Assembly: GCA_002423895.1 (NCBI GenBank)
Contig: DIOL01000031.1
Span: 1 to 28,683, forward strand
Reading direction: 5' to 3'
Origin: Bacteroidales bacterium UBA5515
Lineage (GTDB): Bacteria > Bacteroidota > Bacteroidia > Bacteroidales > P3
Length of the DNA stretch: 28,683 nt
Of the stretch, positions 15,807 to 25,381 are shown in pieces. The notes below the pieces were generated by a model. It searched no databases. It had not been told where the DNA came from and worked only from the letters and a program-made list of their open reading frames with translations. Made by a program: the position numbers and the translations under genes. Numbering within the stretch: the first letter of the stretch is position 1; each line of letters begins with the position of its first letter.

Positions 15807-18335
15807 ATGGTTGCCTTATTAAAAGAAATAGATGATGTTAAAAATAAACTTATGAATTATGCAATTCTATGTTTATTAATTATAACACTACCTGCAACAA
15901 TCTTCTCAATAATACATCTTGTAAAGGAAGGTCATTTCCCTGATTATGGAGTTGGATTACTTGAGACTCTGTTAGTTTTATTATTATTCTTAATAAGAAA
16001 TAAGATAGGACAAAAGTTTAAGGCTCATGTTATAACAATTTCATTTATTATTGGAGGTTTTGCGGGCAATCTTGTTTTTGGAAGCTTGGGAGATCAGTTT
16101 CTAACTATTATAGGAATTGCATTAATCTCACTTTTTTATGGTAAAAAACCTGCAATCTTTTACTTTCTTGTATCATTTCTTGGCTTTATTATTCTTCAAA
16201 TCCTTTTTTTGGAAAATATAATAGAAAGACATGTAGACTATAATGAATATTTTAATGATATAAGAAACTGGATAATTAGTTTCACTACTCTTGTTGTTAC
16301 TGCTGTAATACTAATTTTCTCAATAAGCTATTTGAATAATTTTCTTGTTAATTTAGTGTCTAAACTTGGGACTAAAAATGAGGAACTTGACACTTTAAAC
16401 TCAGCATATAAGAATGTTATGTCAAAGGTTGAGGAAAGCGAAAAGAAATATAAATCAATTTTCGAAACTCTAAAAGAAGGAATTATTCTAACTAATGAAG
16501 AAGGAGATATTATTGATTGTAATAAGGCTACGGAGAAAATTTTAGGTTTCCCAAAAGAAAGAATTTTACAAATTAATCTTCATAGTAAAAATTTCAATTT
16601 AGTTTATCCAGACCTTAGGCCAGTTCCAAATGAAGAGTGTCCAGGAGTAAAGACTTTGATAAATGGTATTCCTATCAACAACTTTGAAGTTGGAATGCAA
16701 ACTGGTGAAGGTTTGAGATGGCTTATAATCAATTCAGCTCCTTTAAAAACTCAAGGTTTTGGAGTATTCTTAACATTGAATGATATAACTGACTTTAAAA
16801 AATTGGAAAGTAATCAAATTATTTTTAATCGTTATTTTGAAACTTTTCTTGGGAATATTGAAGATTATGTTGTTTTTAAAGATAAGGAAGGAAAGATAAT
16901 ATTTTGCAGTCAATCTCTTGCTCAAATTACTGGATATAGTGATTGGAAAGAAATTGTTGGGAAAAATTATGAAGATATCTTCCCTTTAGAAGTTTCAAAA
17001 AACTATAAAGAAGAGGATGATATTGTTTATAAAACAGGAGAAAAATTAATTGGAAAAGTAAATGCTTTATATGTTAAAAATTCAGAAATAAGATATGAGC
17101 AAACTAATAAGATTCCATTGTTTGATAATAATAGAAATGTTGTTGGTATTATAAGTATAGGTAGAGATATTACCGAAATATTAAGAGAGAAAGAAATAAT
17201 TCAAGAAAAAGAAGGAAAAATTAATCTTCTATTAAATTCAGCTGCAGAAGGAATTTATGGAATTGATTTAAATGGTAATTGTACATTTGCAAATAAATCA
17301 TGTATTAATATGCTTGGCTATTCAAGCGAAGAAGAATTGTTGGGTAAGAATATTCATAATTTAATACATCATAGTTATGAAAATGGCAAGCCAATGGCTT
17401 TTAGCGAATGTAGTATTCAAAAAACAATAATTTATAATATTGAAACACATTGTGAAGATGAAGTATTTTGGAAAAAAGATGGAAATAAGCTTGAAGTTGA
17501 ATATTTCTCTTTCCCACAAATCCAAAATGGCAAAGTTGTCGGTTCTGTTGTAACATTCATTGATATTTCTGAAAGGAAGAAAACAGAGAAACAAATTATT
17601 GGTTTTGCAAAAGACCTTCAAAAACTTAATTCAGATAAAGATAAATTCATTAGAATATTAGCTCATGATTTAAAAAATCCTTTCAATTCTATTATAGGTT
17701 TCTCTGATTATATAATTAAAAACATTGATAATATTGAAAAAGAAGAAATAGAAGAGTTTTCTAAAATGATAAATGAAAGTTCTGAAAAGGCTTATACATT
17801 ATTAGAAGAAATTCTTCTATGGTTAAAAGTTCAATCAGGTCAACTAAGTATTCAGAAAACAAATATTGAACTTAGAAGTATTGTTTTAAGCATAATTGAA
17901 AATCTTAGTCCATTAGCACAAAATAAGTCTATTAAGTTAAGTTGCAATATTCCTCAAAACATATATATTGAAGCAGATATTAATATGTTTAAGACTATTC
18001 TTAGAAACTTAATCACCAATTCAATAAAATTCACAAACGAAAATGGAGAGATTGAAGTAAAGATTGGGGAAATAGAAAAGAAGATTAAGATTATTGTTTC
18101 CGACAATGGAGTTGGTATGAGTCAGGATTTTGCTGAAAAACTATTTACAGAGCAAATTAGCAAAACAGAAGAAGGGACAAAAGGTGAAAAGGGGACTGGT
18201 CTTGGGCTAACAATTATCAAAGAATTAGTGCAAAAACACAAAGAACTTATATGGGCAGAGTCTGAAATAGGGAAAGGAAGCAGATTTATTTTTACTATGC
18301 CAAAAATAACAAATAATGATGAAAAAACTATTTAA
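15807..18335 (+). CDS. Membrane-bound sensor histidine kinase with three PAS domains
   Basis: 842 residues. The N-terminal third (about 15-190) has five or six predicted membrane helices, then a coiled-coil linker. Three PAS domains follow at about 212-325 (SIFETLKEGIILTNEEGDII), 345-460 and 470-590. The kinase core has His620 in the H box (ILAHDLKNPFNSIIGF), the N box with Asn738 (NLITNSIKFTNENG), the G1 box DNGVGMS (Asp766) and the G2 box KGTGLGLTI. There is no receiver domain and no response regulator gene in the window, so its partner is elsewhere. The stop overlaps the acyltransferase start by 20 nt, suggesting one mRNA. The ligand is unknown; no cytochrome or other cofactor motif is obvious. 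I found no clear promoter motif ahead of it. Confidence 0.93.
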   Translation: MVALLKEIDDVKNKLMNYAILCLLIITLPATIFSIIHLVKEGHFPDYGVGLLETLLVLLLFLIRNKIGQKFKAHVITISFIIGGFAGNLVFGSLGDQFLTIIGIALISLFYGKKPAIFYFLVSFLGFIILQILFLENIIERHVDYNEYFNDIRNWIISFTTLVVTAVILIFSISYLNNFLVNLVSKLGTKNEELDTLNSAYKNVMSKVEESEKKYKSIFETLKEGIILTNEEGDIIDCNKATEKILGFPKERILQINLHSKNFNLVYPDLRPVPNEECPGVKTLINGIPINNFEVGMQTGEGLRWLIINSAPLKTQGFGVFLTLNDITDFKKLESNQIIFNRYFETFLGNIEDYVVFKDKEGKIIFCSQSLAQITGYSDWKEIVGKNYEDIFPLEVSKNYKEEDDIVYKTGEKLIGKVNALYVKNSEIRYEQTNKIPLFDNNRNVVGIISIGRDITEILREKEIIQEKEGKINLLLNSAAEGIYGIDLNGNCTFANKSCINMLGYSSEEELLGKNIHNLIHHSYENGKPMAFSECSIQKTIIYNIETHCEDEVFWKKDGNKLEVEYFSFPQIQNGKVVGSVVTFIDISERKKTEKQIIGFAKDLQKLNSDKDKFIRILAHDLKNPFNSIIGFSDYIIKNIDNIEKEEIEEFSKMINESSEKAYTLLEEILLWLKVQSGQLSIQKTNIELRSIVLSIIENLSPLAQNKSIKLSCNIPQNIYIEADINMFKTILRNLITNSIKFTNENGEIEVKIGEIEKKIKIIVSDNGVGMSQDFAEKLFTEQISKTEEGTKGEKGTGLGLTIIKELVQKHKELIWAESEIGKGSRFIFTMPKITNNDEKTI

Positions 18336-19227
18336 TTACTTGCTTTTCTATTGTATTTTAATCCCACTTTCTCTATTACCTTTATGGTTTTTATACATAT
18401 TATCATCTATTACGGCCTTTTTACTTCATTACATTATTAAATATAGATTGGATGTTGTAAAGAAAAATATTGAGAAATCTTTTCCAGAGAAAAACGAAGA
18501 TGAGCAAAAAGATATAATAAATAAGTTCTATAAGCATTTGGCAGATGTTTTCCTTGAAGGATTTAAGATGTTAAGTATTTCAAGAAAGAATGTTTTGAAA
18601 AGATACAAGTGTAATAATCCAGAAATATTGGATACATATTTCAAAAAAGGACAAAGTGTTCTTCTCCTTTCTTCTCACTATAACAATTGGGAATACATGG
18701 TTTTGTCATTAGGAATGCAGTTTCAATTTCAAGGAATTGGAGTTGGGAAGAGAATGACAAATAATACCTTTGAAAAACTTATGCATCGAAGAAGAACTCG
18801 TTATGGAACTAAGGTTTGTTATAATGATAATGTTAAAGAAGTATTTCAAGAGAATGAGAAAACAAAAACTCCTTCAGCATATATGCTTCTTTCCGATCAA
18901 AGTCCTAACGACACTTACAAATGCTATTGGACAAATCTTCTCAATCAAGATACTCCAGTTATTTTTGGTGGAGAATATTTTGCAAAGAAATTCAATTATC
19001 CAGTCTTCTATTATAAAGTAAATAAAGAGAAAAGAGGCTATTATAGTTTTGATATAATTCCTCTAAGTCTTACTCCAATGGAAGAGGGTTATGCTGAAAT
19101 AACTCAAAAATATGTTTCTCTTTTAGAAGAAACAATAAAAGAGAATCCTGTTTTTTGGTTATGGTCTCATAAACGTTGGAAACACAAACGTCCAGAAAAG
19201 ATTTATCAAGATACTATTCATAAATAA
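18316..19227 (+). CDS. LpxL/HtrB-family lysophospholipid acyltransferase
   Basis: 303 residues with an N-terminal membrane helix (about 8-40) and an LPLAT domain. The catalytic HX4E motif is His121-Glu126 in LLSSHYNNWE, followed by the conserved GVGKRMTNNTFEKLMHRRRTRYG and SDQSPND motifs. The C-terminal FWLWSHKRWKHKRP signature is typical of lipid A secondary acyltransferases. The enzyme would add a late acyl chain to lipid A at the inner membrane; an ornithine- or aminolipid acyltransferase role is an alternative. It is translationally overlapped with the preceding histidine kinase. It converges with polA, with only 4 nt between the stops. Confidence 0.9.
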   Translation: MMKKLFNYLLFYCILIPLSLLPLWFLYILSSITAFLLHYIIKYRLDVVKKNIEKSFPEKNEDEQKDIINKFYKHLADVFLEGFKMLSISRKNVLKRYKCNNPEILDTYFKKGQSVLLLSSHYNNWEYMVLSLGMQFQFQGIGVGKRMTNNTFEKLMHRRRTRYGTKVCYNDNVKEVFQENEKTKTPSAYMLLSDQSPNDTYKCYWTNLLNQDTPVIFGGEYFAKKFNYPVFYYKVNKEKRGYYSFDIIPLSLTPMEEGYAEITQKYVSLLEETIKENPVFWLWSHKRWKHKRPEKIYQDTIHK

Positions 19228-19231
19228 TCCA

Positions 19232-22075
19232 TTAATGAGCCTCAAGCCAATTCTTCCCAGTGTTGCTCTCAACTTCAATAGGGACATTCTCCAAAGGCAA
19301 GGCTTCTTTCATTCTTTTTTCTACAATTTCTTTTACTGTTTCAAGCTCTGGAATATAAACATCAAAAATTAATTCGTCATGTACTTGAAGTATTAGTTTT
19401 GATTTAAGTTCAAGTTTATTGAATTTAGCATAAATTTCAATCATTGCTTTCTTAATCATATCGGCAGAAGTACCTTGAATAGGCATATTTACTGCGTTTC
19501 GACTAGCAAAGTTCCTTAGGTTAGCATTTCTTGAATTTATATCATAAAGATAACGCCGTCTCTTCATAAGAGTTTGAGCATACCCTTTTTCTTGTGCTGT
19601 TTTAATACTTTCTTCAATAAAAGTTTTAATTTTTGGATATTGTGCAAAATACTGGTCAATCAATTCTTGTGCTTCTTTTCTTGGAATTGAAAGTTGTTCT
19701 GAAAGTCCAAATGCTGAAATGCCATAAACTATTCCAAAATTAACACTCTTTGCATATCGTCTTTGATCTTTTGTAACTTCATTAAGAGGGATGTGAAATA
19801 TCTTGCTCGCTGTTGCAGTGTGAATATCTATACCATCCATAAAAGCTTGACATATGTTTTCATCCTTACTTAAAGATGCAATAATTCTTAATTCAATTTG
19901 AGAATAATCAGCTGAAAGTAAAACATAATCATCTTTTCTTGAGACAAAGGCTTTACGCATTTCTCTTCCCAATTCTGTTCTTATTGGAATGTTTTGAAGG
20001 TTTGGATTGGTTGAAGAAAGTCTTCCAGTAGCAGTTGTTGATTGATTATAGCTTGTGTGAATATGATTTGTTTTTTTGTTAACCAAGAGAGGGAAGGCAT
20101 CAACATATGTACTTTTTAATTTAGTTATTGAACGATAATCCAAAATTAAAGAAATTATTGGATGTTTATTTACTAATTTCAAAAGAACATCTTCAGAAGT
20201 TGAGAATTGTTTTGTTGCTGAGGTTGTTTTGGCTTTTTCAACAATTTGAAGTTTTTTAAACAGAATATCTCCCAATTGTTTTGGAGATGAAATATTAAAC
20301 TCTTCACCTGCTAATTCATAAATCTTTTTTTCAAGTTCCAGCTTTTCCTTATTTAATTGTTCAGAAAAGGTATTTAATTCTTCTGTATTAATTCTGACTC
20401 CTTCTCTTTCCATTGACAAAAGCACTTCTACTAATGGCATTTCAATATTTTCAAACAAGTCCCAAAGATCATCTCCTTTCAATTTCTTTTCAAATATTGG
20501 TTTAAGCTGTAATGCAATATCTGCATCTTCAACTGCATACTCCTTTAAAGCTATTTTATCTAAGGAATTAATATTTATCTTTCCATCCTTAACCTTTCCA
20601 AAAACCTTTTCAAAAGGAATCATTTCATAATTAAGATAAGAGTTTGCCAGATTGTCCAATTTATGTCTTGCTTCTGAATCGATGAGATAATGAGCTAAAA
20701 TTGTATCAAAACAATTACCTTTAACTTCAATACCATAATTTAATAAAACATTCTTATCAAACTTTATATTATGAGCAATCTTCTCAATGTCTTCATCTTC
20801 CAGCAAATTTTTCAAAAGATTAAGCAATGGTCTACTCTCTTCTTCTTTTTGCGGAATCAAAACAAAGAAACCACTATTCTTTTCATAAGAAAATGAAACT
20901 CCAATTAGTTTTGAATCAATTTCAAGTCCAGTTGTTTCGCAATCAAAACTGCAAAATCCTTTTTCTTTAATCTTTGTAATTTCTTTTTCTAAACTTTCAG
21001 CATCTTCTATTAATAAATAGTTATGTTCAATGTTATCTAATGTAGAAAAAGAAGTTTGGGAAAATAAATCATTAGAGTCAGTAATGTTTCCAAATAAATC
21101 AAATTGTTGATTTGTTTCTTTTGTTATTTGATTTACTTGAAATTTATCTTCTTTAAAGTTTTTTTCCACAAAATCAGCATAACCTTCCATTTGAGCGAAT
21201 TCGTTGAAGAAACGCTTTTCAAAAGTTTTAAATTCCAGCTCATCAAACAGTTTTTTGCATACCTCAAAGTCAGGCATAGTAAAATGAAGTGCTTCTTCAT
21301 CAAACTCAATTGGAACATCTAAAATTATTGTTGCAAGTTGTTTAGAAAGAATTGCTTTATCCCTGTTTTCTTCAATTGCTTTTCTAATTGAAGCACTTTC
21401 AATTTTATCTGTATTTTTCAATATTTCTTCAATTGAATTGAATTGTTTCATTAAAAGTTTTGCTTTCTTTTCACCAATTGAAGGAACTCCTGGAATATTA
21501 TCAGAACTATCTCCCCAAAGTCCTAAAATGTCAATAACTTGTTTTGGTTCCCTTACTTCAAACTTTTCAATAACTTCATTTACTCCCAATATTTCTTCTC
21601 CATTACCCATTCTTGGAAGTTTAAGCATAAGAATATTTTCTTCCACCAATTGAGCATAATCTTTATCAGGAGTAACCATATAAACTGTAAATCCTTCTCT
21701 TGCTGCCTTTTTTGAAAGAGTTCCAATAACGTCATCTGCTTCATAACCTTCCTTGCAAAGCATTGGAATATTCATTGCTTTAACAAGCTCCTTTACATAA
21801 GGTACTGCAGAAATAATATCTTCTGGACTTTCTTGACGATTGGCCTTATAATCTTCAAATTGCTCATGACGAATAGTAGGTCCATATAAATCAAAAGCAA
21901 CACCTAAATGAGTAGGTTTATGTTTTTTAATTATATCAAGTAATGTATTGGCAAATCCAAATATGGCAGAAGTGTTAAGACCTTTGGAATTTACTCTTGG
22001 ATTTTTATTAAGTGCATAAAATGAACGATAAATTAATGCCATTGCATCAATTAAGTATAAGGTTTTTTCTTTCAT
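19232..22075 (-). CDS. polA: DNA polymerase I
   Basis: 947 residues with all three domains. The 5'-3' exonuclease/flap domain covers about 1-290 (VAFDLYGPTIRHEQFEDYKANR, GYEADDVIGTL). The 3'-5' proofreading domain has intact Exo I (Asp378-x-Glu380, FDCETTG), Exo II (HNIKFD) and Exo III (YAVEDADIALQL), so proofreading should be active. The polymerase domain has motif A SADYSQIELR (about 720), motif B RRYAKSVNFGIVYG (about 772) and motif C QVHDELIFD (about 896). It fills gaps and removes RNA primers in replication and repair. It starts 19 nt after the M64 peptidase gene, so it may be read from that gene's promoter. Confidence 0.97.
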   Translation of the reverse strand: MKEKTLYLIDAMALIYRSFYALNKNPRVNSKGLNTSAIFGFANTLLDIIKKHKPTHLGVAFDLYGPTIRHEQFEDYKANRQESPEDIISAVPYVKELVKAMNIPMLCKEGYEADDVIGTLSKKAAREGFTVYMVTPDKDYAQLVEENILMLKLPRMGNGEEILGVNEVIEKFEVREPKQVIDILGLWGDSSDNIPGVPSIGEKKAKLLMKQFNSIEEILKNTDKIESASIRKAIEENRDKAILSKQLATIILDVPIEFDEEALHFTMPDFEVCKKLFDELEFKTFEKRFFNEFAQMEGYADFVEKNFKEDKFQVNQITKETNQQFDLFGNITDSNDLFSQTSFSTLDNIEHNYLLIEDAESLEKEITKIKEKGFCSFDCETTGLEIDSKLIGVSFSYEKNSGFFVLIPQKEEESRPLLNLLKNLLEDEDIEKIAHNIKFDKNVLLNYGIEVKGNCFDTILAHYLIDSEARHKLDNLANSYLNYEMIPFEKVFGKVKDGKININSLDKIALKEYAVEDADIALQLKPIFEKKLKGDDLWDLFENIEMPLVEVLLSMEREGVRINTEELNTFSEQLNKEKLELEKKIYELAGEEFNISSPKQLGDILFKKLQIVEKAKTTSATKQFSTSEDVLLKLVNKHPIISLILDYRSITKLKSTYVDAFPLLVNKKTNHIHTSYNQSTTATGRLSSTNPNLQNIPIRTELGREMRKAFVSRKDDYVLLSADYSQIELRIIASLSKDENICQAFMDGIDIHTATASKIFHIPLNEVTKDQRRYAKSVNFGIVYGISAFGLSEQLSIPRKEAQELIDQYFAQYPKIKTFIEESIKTAQEKGYAQTLMKRRRYLYDINSRNANLRNFASRNAVNMPIQGTSADMIKKAMIEIYAKFNKLELKSKLILQVHDELIFDVYIPELETVKEIVEKRMKEALPLENVPIEVESNTGKNWLEAH

Positions 22076-22094
22076 TTTCTTTTGATTTTATCTT

Positions 22095-23366
22095 CTATTC
22101 TGTGTAGAAGTCTAACATTTTATTTATTTCTTTTGTGCAAACAGGACAAAAAGGCTTATCACTTCGCATTAAACAGTCCTGGTAAGGACGATATAATCCT
22201 TTGTTAACATAAGCTGCACCTTCAAATACTCCAACCTTATTTTCAAATTCTTTTGTTATTGGAGTTGGAATAGGAGTAGAAGGTTCCATCATATCTTTCC
22301 ATTTTTTAGAGAAATCTTTTAGCGATGTAACATTTTTTTGCCAAGGTTCAATTTTTTGAGTTGCTCCTTCAACATCATTATCGTTTTCTGAATATTCATC
22401 TCCCAATCCTGCAAATGAATGTCCAAACTCATGAATTAAAACAAATCCATTCTTTGGGTTTACATAAGAAGTTAAATAGAAATTAAAAATTCCACCACCA
22501 CCATAAGTTTCACTATTGCACATAATGACAATTTGTTCATAAGGAACATTAATGAGTATTTCGTGTAGATTAAATAGGTTCGGTGTCATAATATATCTTG
22601 GAGAATTAAAAGTATTGTAAATTACACCAAGAAAACTATTTGGATTGATTGTTGAATCTAATCCTGCAATTCCAGTTTGTTCAGAAAAATAACATTGTCC
22701 CCAAATATTTATTTTTTCTTTAGCTTCAGAGAATGGAGGTTTTGAGAAAAAGAAATCACTGAAAAGTTTCATATCAGAAATCATTTTTAATGAATCCTTT
22801 TGAGTATAGCCTGCTGGAACAATAACTATATCTAATTTTTTACTTATATCTTCAGAAGAAACATTCAACTTATAAGGCTCATAAAGTTTATAGTTTAATG
22901 TTTTAAATTCAGTATTCTTAACTTCAATTTTTTGACTTACTATCTTATACCAGTTGCCCAAACTATCTCTTGAAAAGAAAGCAATTTCAACATCTTCTTT
23001 TGGAAGAGGAATTCTAAGGACTTCTTCAAAATTTCCACAAGTGTTTTTAGCTTCAGCAGTTGTTTGCCATTCTTCAAAAAGGGAGCAATAATTACGAGAA
23101 TAAACTAATGTTTTCCCATTATTTGAATAAACTTCAATTCTATGAACGCCCAAATTAGTATTATCAAATAGTTTGGTTTTTGAACCAGCCCATTGGTTTG
23201 TTATATATGTTTGGTCAATTGTATAATATTCTAATCCTTTTCTTCCTGAATGATAACAAAGAAGGTTAAGTGTATTATCTTCAAAATAATTATCAAAATT
23301 AGAAGTTTGAGCATTTATTCCAAATGACAAAAAAAGAAATAAAAAATATAAAGTTTGTCTAATCAT
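22095..23366 (-). CDS. Secreted M64-family zinc metallopeptidase
   Basis: 423 residues with a cleavable signal peptide (MIRQTLYFLFLFLSFGINAQ). A beta-rich N-terminal domain covers about 25-160, then the M64 domain. The start of the peptidase domain shows LDIVIVPAGYTQKDS near residue 180, and the zinc site is HEFGHSFAGLGDEY with His312, Glu313, His316 and Asp323. A cysteine-containing C-terminal segment (CLMRSDKPFCPVCTKEIN) is also typical. This family includes the IgA peptidase of Clostridium ramosum, but Bacteroidota have many members and IgA cleavage cannot be claimed. It lacks a T9SS C-terminal sorting domain and is expected to be periplasmic or released. Confidence 0.88.
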   Translation of the reverse strand: MIRQTLYFLFLFLSFGINAQTSNFDNYFEDNTLNLLCYHSGRKGLEYYTIDQTYITNQWAGSKTKLFDNTNLGVHRIEVYSNNGKTLVYSRNYCSLFEEWQTTAEAKNTCGNFEEVLRIPLPKEDVEIAFFSRDSLGNWYKIVSQKIEVKNTEFKTLNYKLYEPYKLNVSSEDISKKLDIVIVPAGYTQKDSLKMISDMKLFSDFFFSKPPFSEAKEKINIWGQCYFSEQTGIAGLDSTINPNSFLGVIYNTFNSPRYIMTPNLFNLHEILINVPYEQIVIMCNSETYGGGGIFNFYLTSYVNPKNGFVLIHEFGHSFAGLGDEYSENDNDVEGATQKIEPWQKNVTSLKDFSKKWKDMMEPSTPIPTPITKEFENKVGVFEGAAYVNKGLYRPYQDCLMRSDKPFCPVCTKEINKMLDFYTE

Positions 23367-23390
23367 TGCATAAAAAATTAGTAATAGAGC

Positions 23391-23398
23391 AAAGATAC
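23391..23398 (-). promoter_or_regulatory. Promoter -7 element of the M64 peptidase gene
   Basis: TATCTTTG on the minus strand matches TAnnTTTG about 24 nt before the start codon. The -33 match is poor (TTTC at 22 nt). Confidence 0.5.
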
Positions 23399-23535
23399 AA
23401 TCTTTATCTAAAATATTATTGAAACTAATGTTGAAATTAGAAAAATATAAAACTAAAAAGAAGTCTCAATTCATTGTCTATTATTATAAAATAGTGCTTA
23501 ATAATAATTTGCATTTAAACTTTTGACTTGAAAAC
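23399..23535. other. Intergenic stretch between the M64 and tnaA promoters
   Basis: AT-rich spacer between two divergent genes. I see no RNA gene, repeat or terminator here. The full gap 23367-23759 contains the two promoters and the tnaA leader. Confidence 0.6.
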
Positions 23536-23566
23536 TTTGAAATAAAAATATTTATTTATAACTTTG
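23536..23566 (+). promoter_or_regulatory. Promoter of tnaA
   Basis: TTTG (23536-23539), a 19-nt spacer and TAACTTTG (23559-23566) match the consensus exactly. The implied start site near 23573 leaves a leader of about 187 nt before the tnaA ATG. Confidence 0.85.
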
Positions 23567-23626
23567 CAGTCTCACATTTAGATATTGAAATGATGCTAAG
23601 TAATTTACTTATATTTGATAATAAAA

Positions 23627-23655
23627 ATCTCTATTTAAATCTTAAAGATAGAGAT
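23627..23655 (+). promoter_or_regulatory. Hairpin in the tnaA leader
   Basis: ATCTCTAT (23627-23634) pairs with ATAGAGAT (23648-23655), extended inward by a G.U and an A-U pair. It is the only notable stem in the long leader. No T run follows, so it is not a terminator by itself. A regulatory role is possible but unproven. Confidence 0.4.
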
Positions 23656-23759
23656 AAACTTGCATTCTAAATTATAAGTGTTGAAATAAAAAAATCAACC
23701 CTTAATCTTCAATATTAATCAAAAAACATATTTACAAACAAAAATAAAATAAAAATATT

Positions 23760-25136
23760 ATGGAATTACCATTTGCAGAATCTTGGAAAATCAAGATGAT
23801 TGAACCAATAAGAAAAAGTACTCGTCAAGAAAGAGAAGAGTGGATTAAAGAAGCTTGTTATAATACATTCCAATTGGCAGCAGACAAAGTATATATTGAC
23901 CTTATCACTGACTCAGGCACAAATGCTATGTCTCAAGGTCAATGGGCAGCAATGATGATGGGAGATGAAAGTTATGCAGGAGCAACTTCTTTCTATAATC
24001 TTAAAAATGCTATAAAAAATATTACAGGCTTCGATTATGTAATACCAACACACCAAGGAAGAGCAGCTGAAAACGTTCTATTCTCATACTTAGTAAAAGA
24101 AGGAAGCGTTTGCCCAGGAAACTCTCACTTTGATACAACAAAAGGTCATATTGAAAGTCGTAAAGCAATTGCTCTCGACTGTACAATAGACGAAGCAAAG
24201 GACACTCAACTTGAAGTTCCTTTCAAAGGAAATGTTTGTCCAAAGAAATTGGAAGACGCAATAAAAAAATATGGAGAAAAAATACCATTTATTATTGTAA
24301 CAATAACTAATAATACAGCTGGTGGACAACCTGTAAGTATGCAAAATCTTAGAGAAGTTCGTGCTATTGCAGACAAATATAATATCCCAGTATTATTTGA
24401 CTCTGCTCGTTTTGCTGAAAATGCTTATTTCATTAAAACAAGAGAAAAGGGATACGAAAACAAAACTATAAAAGAAATTGTTAAGGAAATGTTCCAATAT
24501 GCTGACGGTATGACAATGAGTGCTAAAAAAGATGCTGTTGTTAATATGGGAGGTTTTATTGCAACAAGACTTCAAGATTGGTATGATGGAGCAAAGAACT
24601 TCTGTATTGTTATGGAAGGTTTCTTGACATACGGCGGTATGAACGGAAGAGATATGAATGCTTTAGCAGTTGGTTTGGATGAAAACACAGAATTTGATAA
24701 TCTTGAAACTCGTATAAAACAAGTTGAATATTTAGCTAAGAAATTAGACGAATATGGAATTGCTTATCAAAGACCTGCTGGTGGGCACGCAATATTTGTT
24801 GATGCTTCAAAAGTTCTTACACATGTTCCTAAAGAAGAATTCCCAGCTCAAACTCTAACAATTGAATTGTACTTGGAAGCAGGAATTAGAGGTTGCGAAA
24901 TAGGATACCTACTTGCTGACCGTGATCCTGTAACAAGAGAAAACCGTTTTGGTGGACTTGACTTTTTACGTTTAGCAATACCAAGAAGAGTTTATACAAA
25001 TAATCACATGGATGTTATTGCTGCTGCATTGAAAAATGTTAAAGACAGAGCAGAACAAATAACTCATGGTTATAAGATTGCTTGGGAAGCACCTCTAATG
25101 AGACACTTCACAGTAAAGCTAGAACCAGTTAAATAG
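23760..25136 (+). CDS. tnaA: Tryptophanase
   Basis: 458-residue PLP enzyme that splits L-tryptophan into indole, pyruvate and ammonia. The PLP lysine is Lys257 in MSAKKDAV. Other conserved parts are LLTDSGTNA-like LITDSGTNAMS, THQGRAAEN, TNNTAGGQPVSM and DSARFAENAYFIK. Tyrosine phenol-lyase, the close relative, has Arg381 for its phenolic substrate; here residue 381 is Ile (GCEIGY), as in tryptophanases. DSARF and FDTTKGH also follow tryptophanase rather than the lyase (DATRC, FTTTRYH). It has its own promoter, long leader and terminator. No tnaB-type transporter is adjacent. Confidence 0.93.
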   Translation: MELPFAESWKIKMIEPIRKSTRQEREEWIKEACYNTFQLAADKVYIDLITDSGTNAMSQGQWAAMMMGDESYAGATSFYNLKNAIKNITGFDYVIPTHQGRAAENVLFSYLVKEGSVCPGNSHFDTTKGHIESRKAIALDCTIDEAKDTQLEVPFKGNVCPKKLEDAIKKYGEKIPFIIVTITNNTAGGQPVSMQNLREVRAIADKYNIPVLFDSARFAENAYFIKTREKGYENKTIKEIVKEMFQYADGMTMSAKKDAVVNMGGFIATRLQDWYDGAKNFCIVMEGFLTYGGMNGRDMNALAVGLDENTEFDNLETRIKQVEYLAKKLDEYGIAYQRPAGGHAIFVDASKVLTHVPKEEFPAQTLTIELYLEAGIRGCEIGYLLADRDPVTRENRFGGLDFLRLAIPRRVYTNNHMDVIAAALKNVKDRAEQITHGYKIAWEAPLMRHFTVKLEPVK

Positions 25137-25190
25137 TTTTATATCTACAAGTAATTACTGAAATAGATTTAAAATAAAGTATAATAATTC

Positions 25191-25217
25191 AAGGGCTTCC
25201 ATTGGAAGCCCTTTTTT
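25191..25217 (+). terminator. Terminator of tnaA
   Basis: Perfect 10-bp stem AAGGGCTTCC/GGAAGCCCTT with an ATT loop, running directly into six T. Strong intrinsic terminator about 55 nt past the tnaA stop. Confidence 0.93.
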
Positions 25218-25361
25218 AATTTATAGTTTAATTGGATGTTTCAGAAAAAAGATCAAGTATATTTAAAAATAAATGCCGACTTTTTAAAAATATAAGGGAC
25301 TTATTTTTAATTATCCTTCTTTAATTTTTTCTTATCTTGACGATGTAATTAAATTATTGTG

Positions 25362-25369
25362 TAAATTTG
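25362..25369 (+). promoter_or_regulatory. Promoter -7 element of mutS2
   Basis: TAAATTTG matches TAnnTTTG 12 nt before the mutS2 ATG, which would leave only a very short leader. The best -33 candidate is CTTG at a 22-nt distance, so the call is tentative. Confidence 0.45.
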
Positions 25370-25381
25370 TATTCTTTTTAG

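Noticed and set aside
23590..23670. Leader ORF before tnaA as a TnaC equivalent
   Set aside because: It encodes no Trp and shows none of the TnaC residues; it is not listed as a gene, only noted as a possible leader frame.
23760..25136. Tyrosine phenol-lyase instead of tryptophanase
   Set aside because: Residue 381 is Ile rather than the lyase's Arg, and several signature segments follow tryptophanase.
25263..25310. 10-bp inverted repeat TTAAAAATAA/TTATTTTTAA upstream of mutS2
   Set aside because: It consists only of A and T in very AT-rich DNA with a 28-nt loop, so it is likely to arise by chance.
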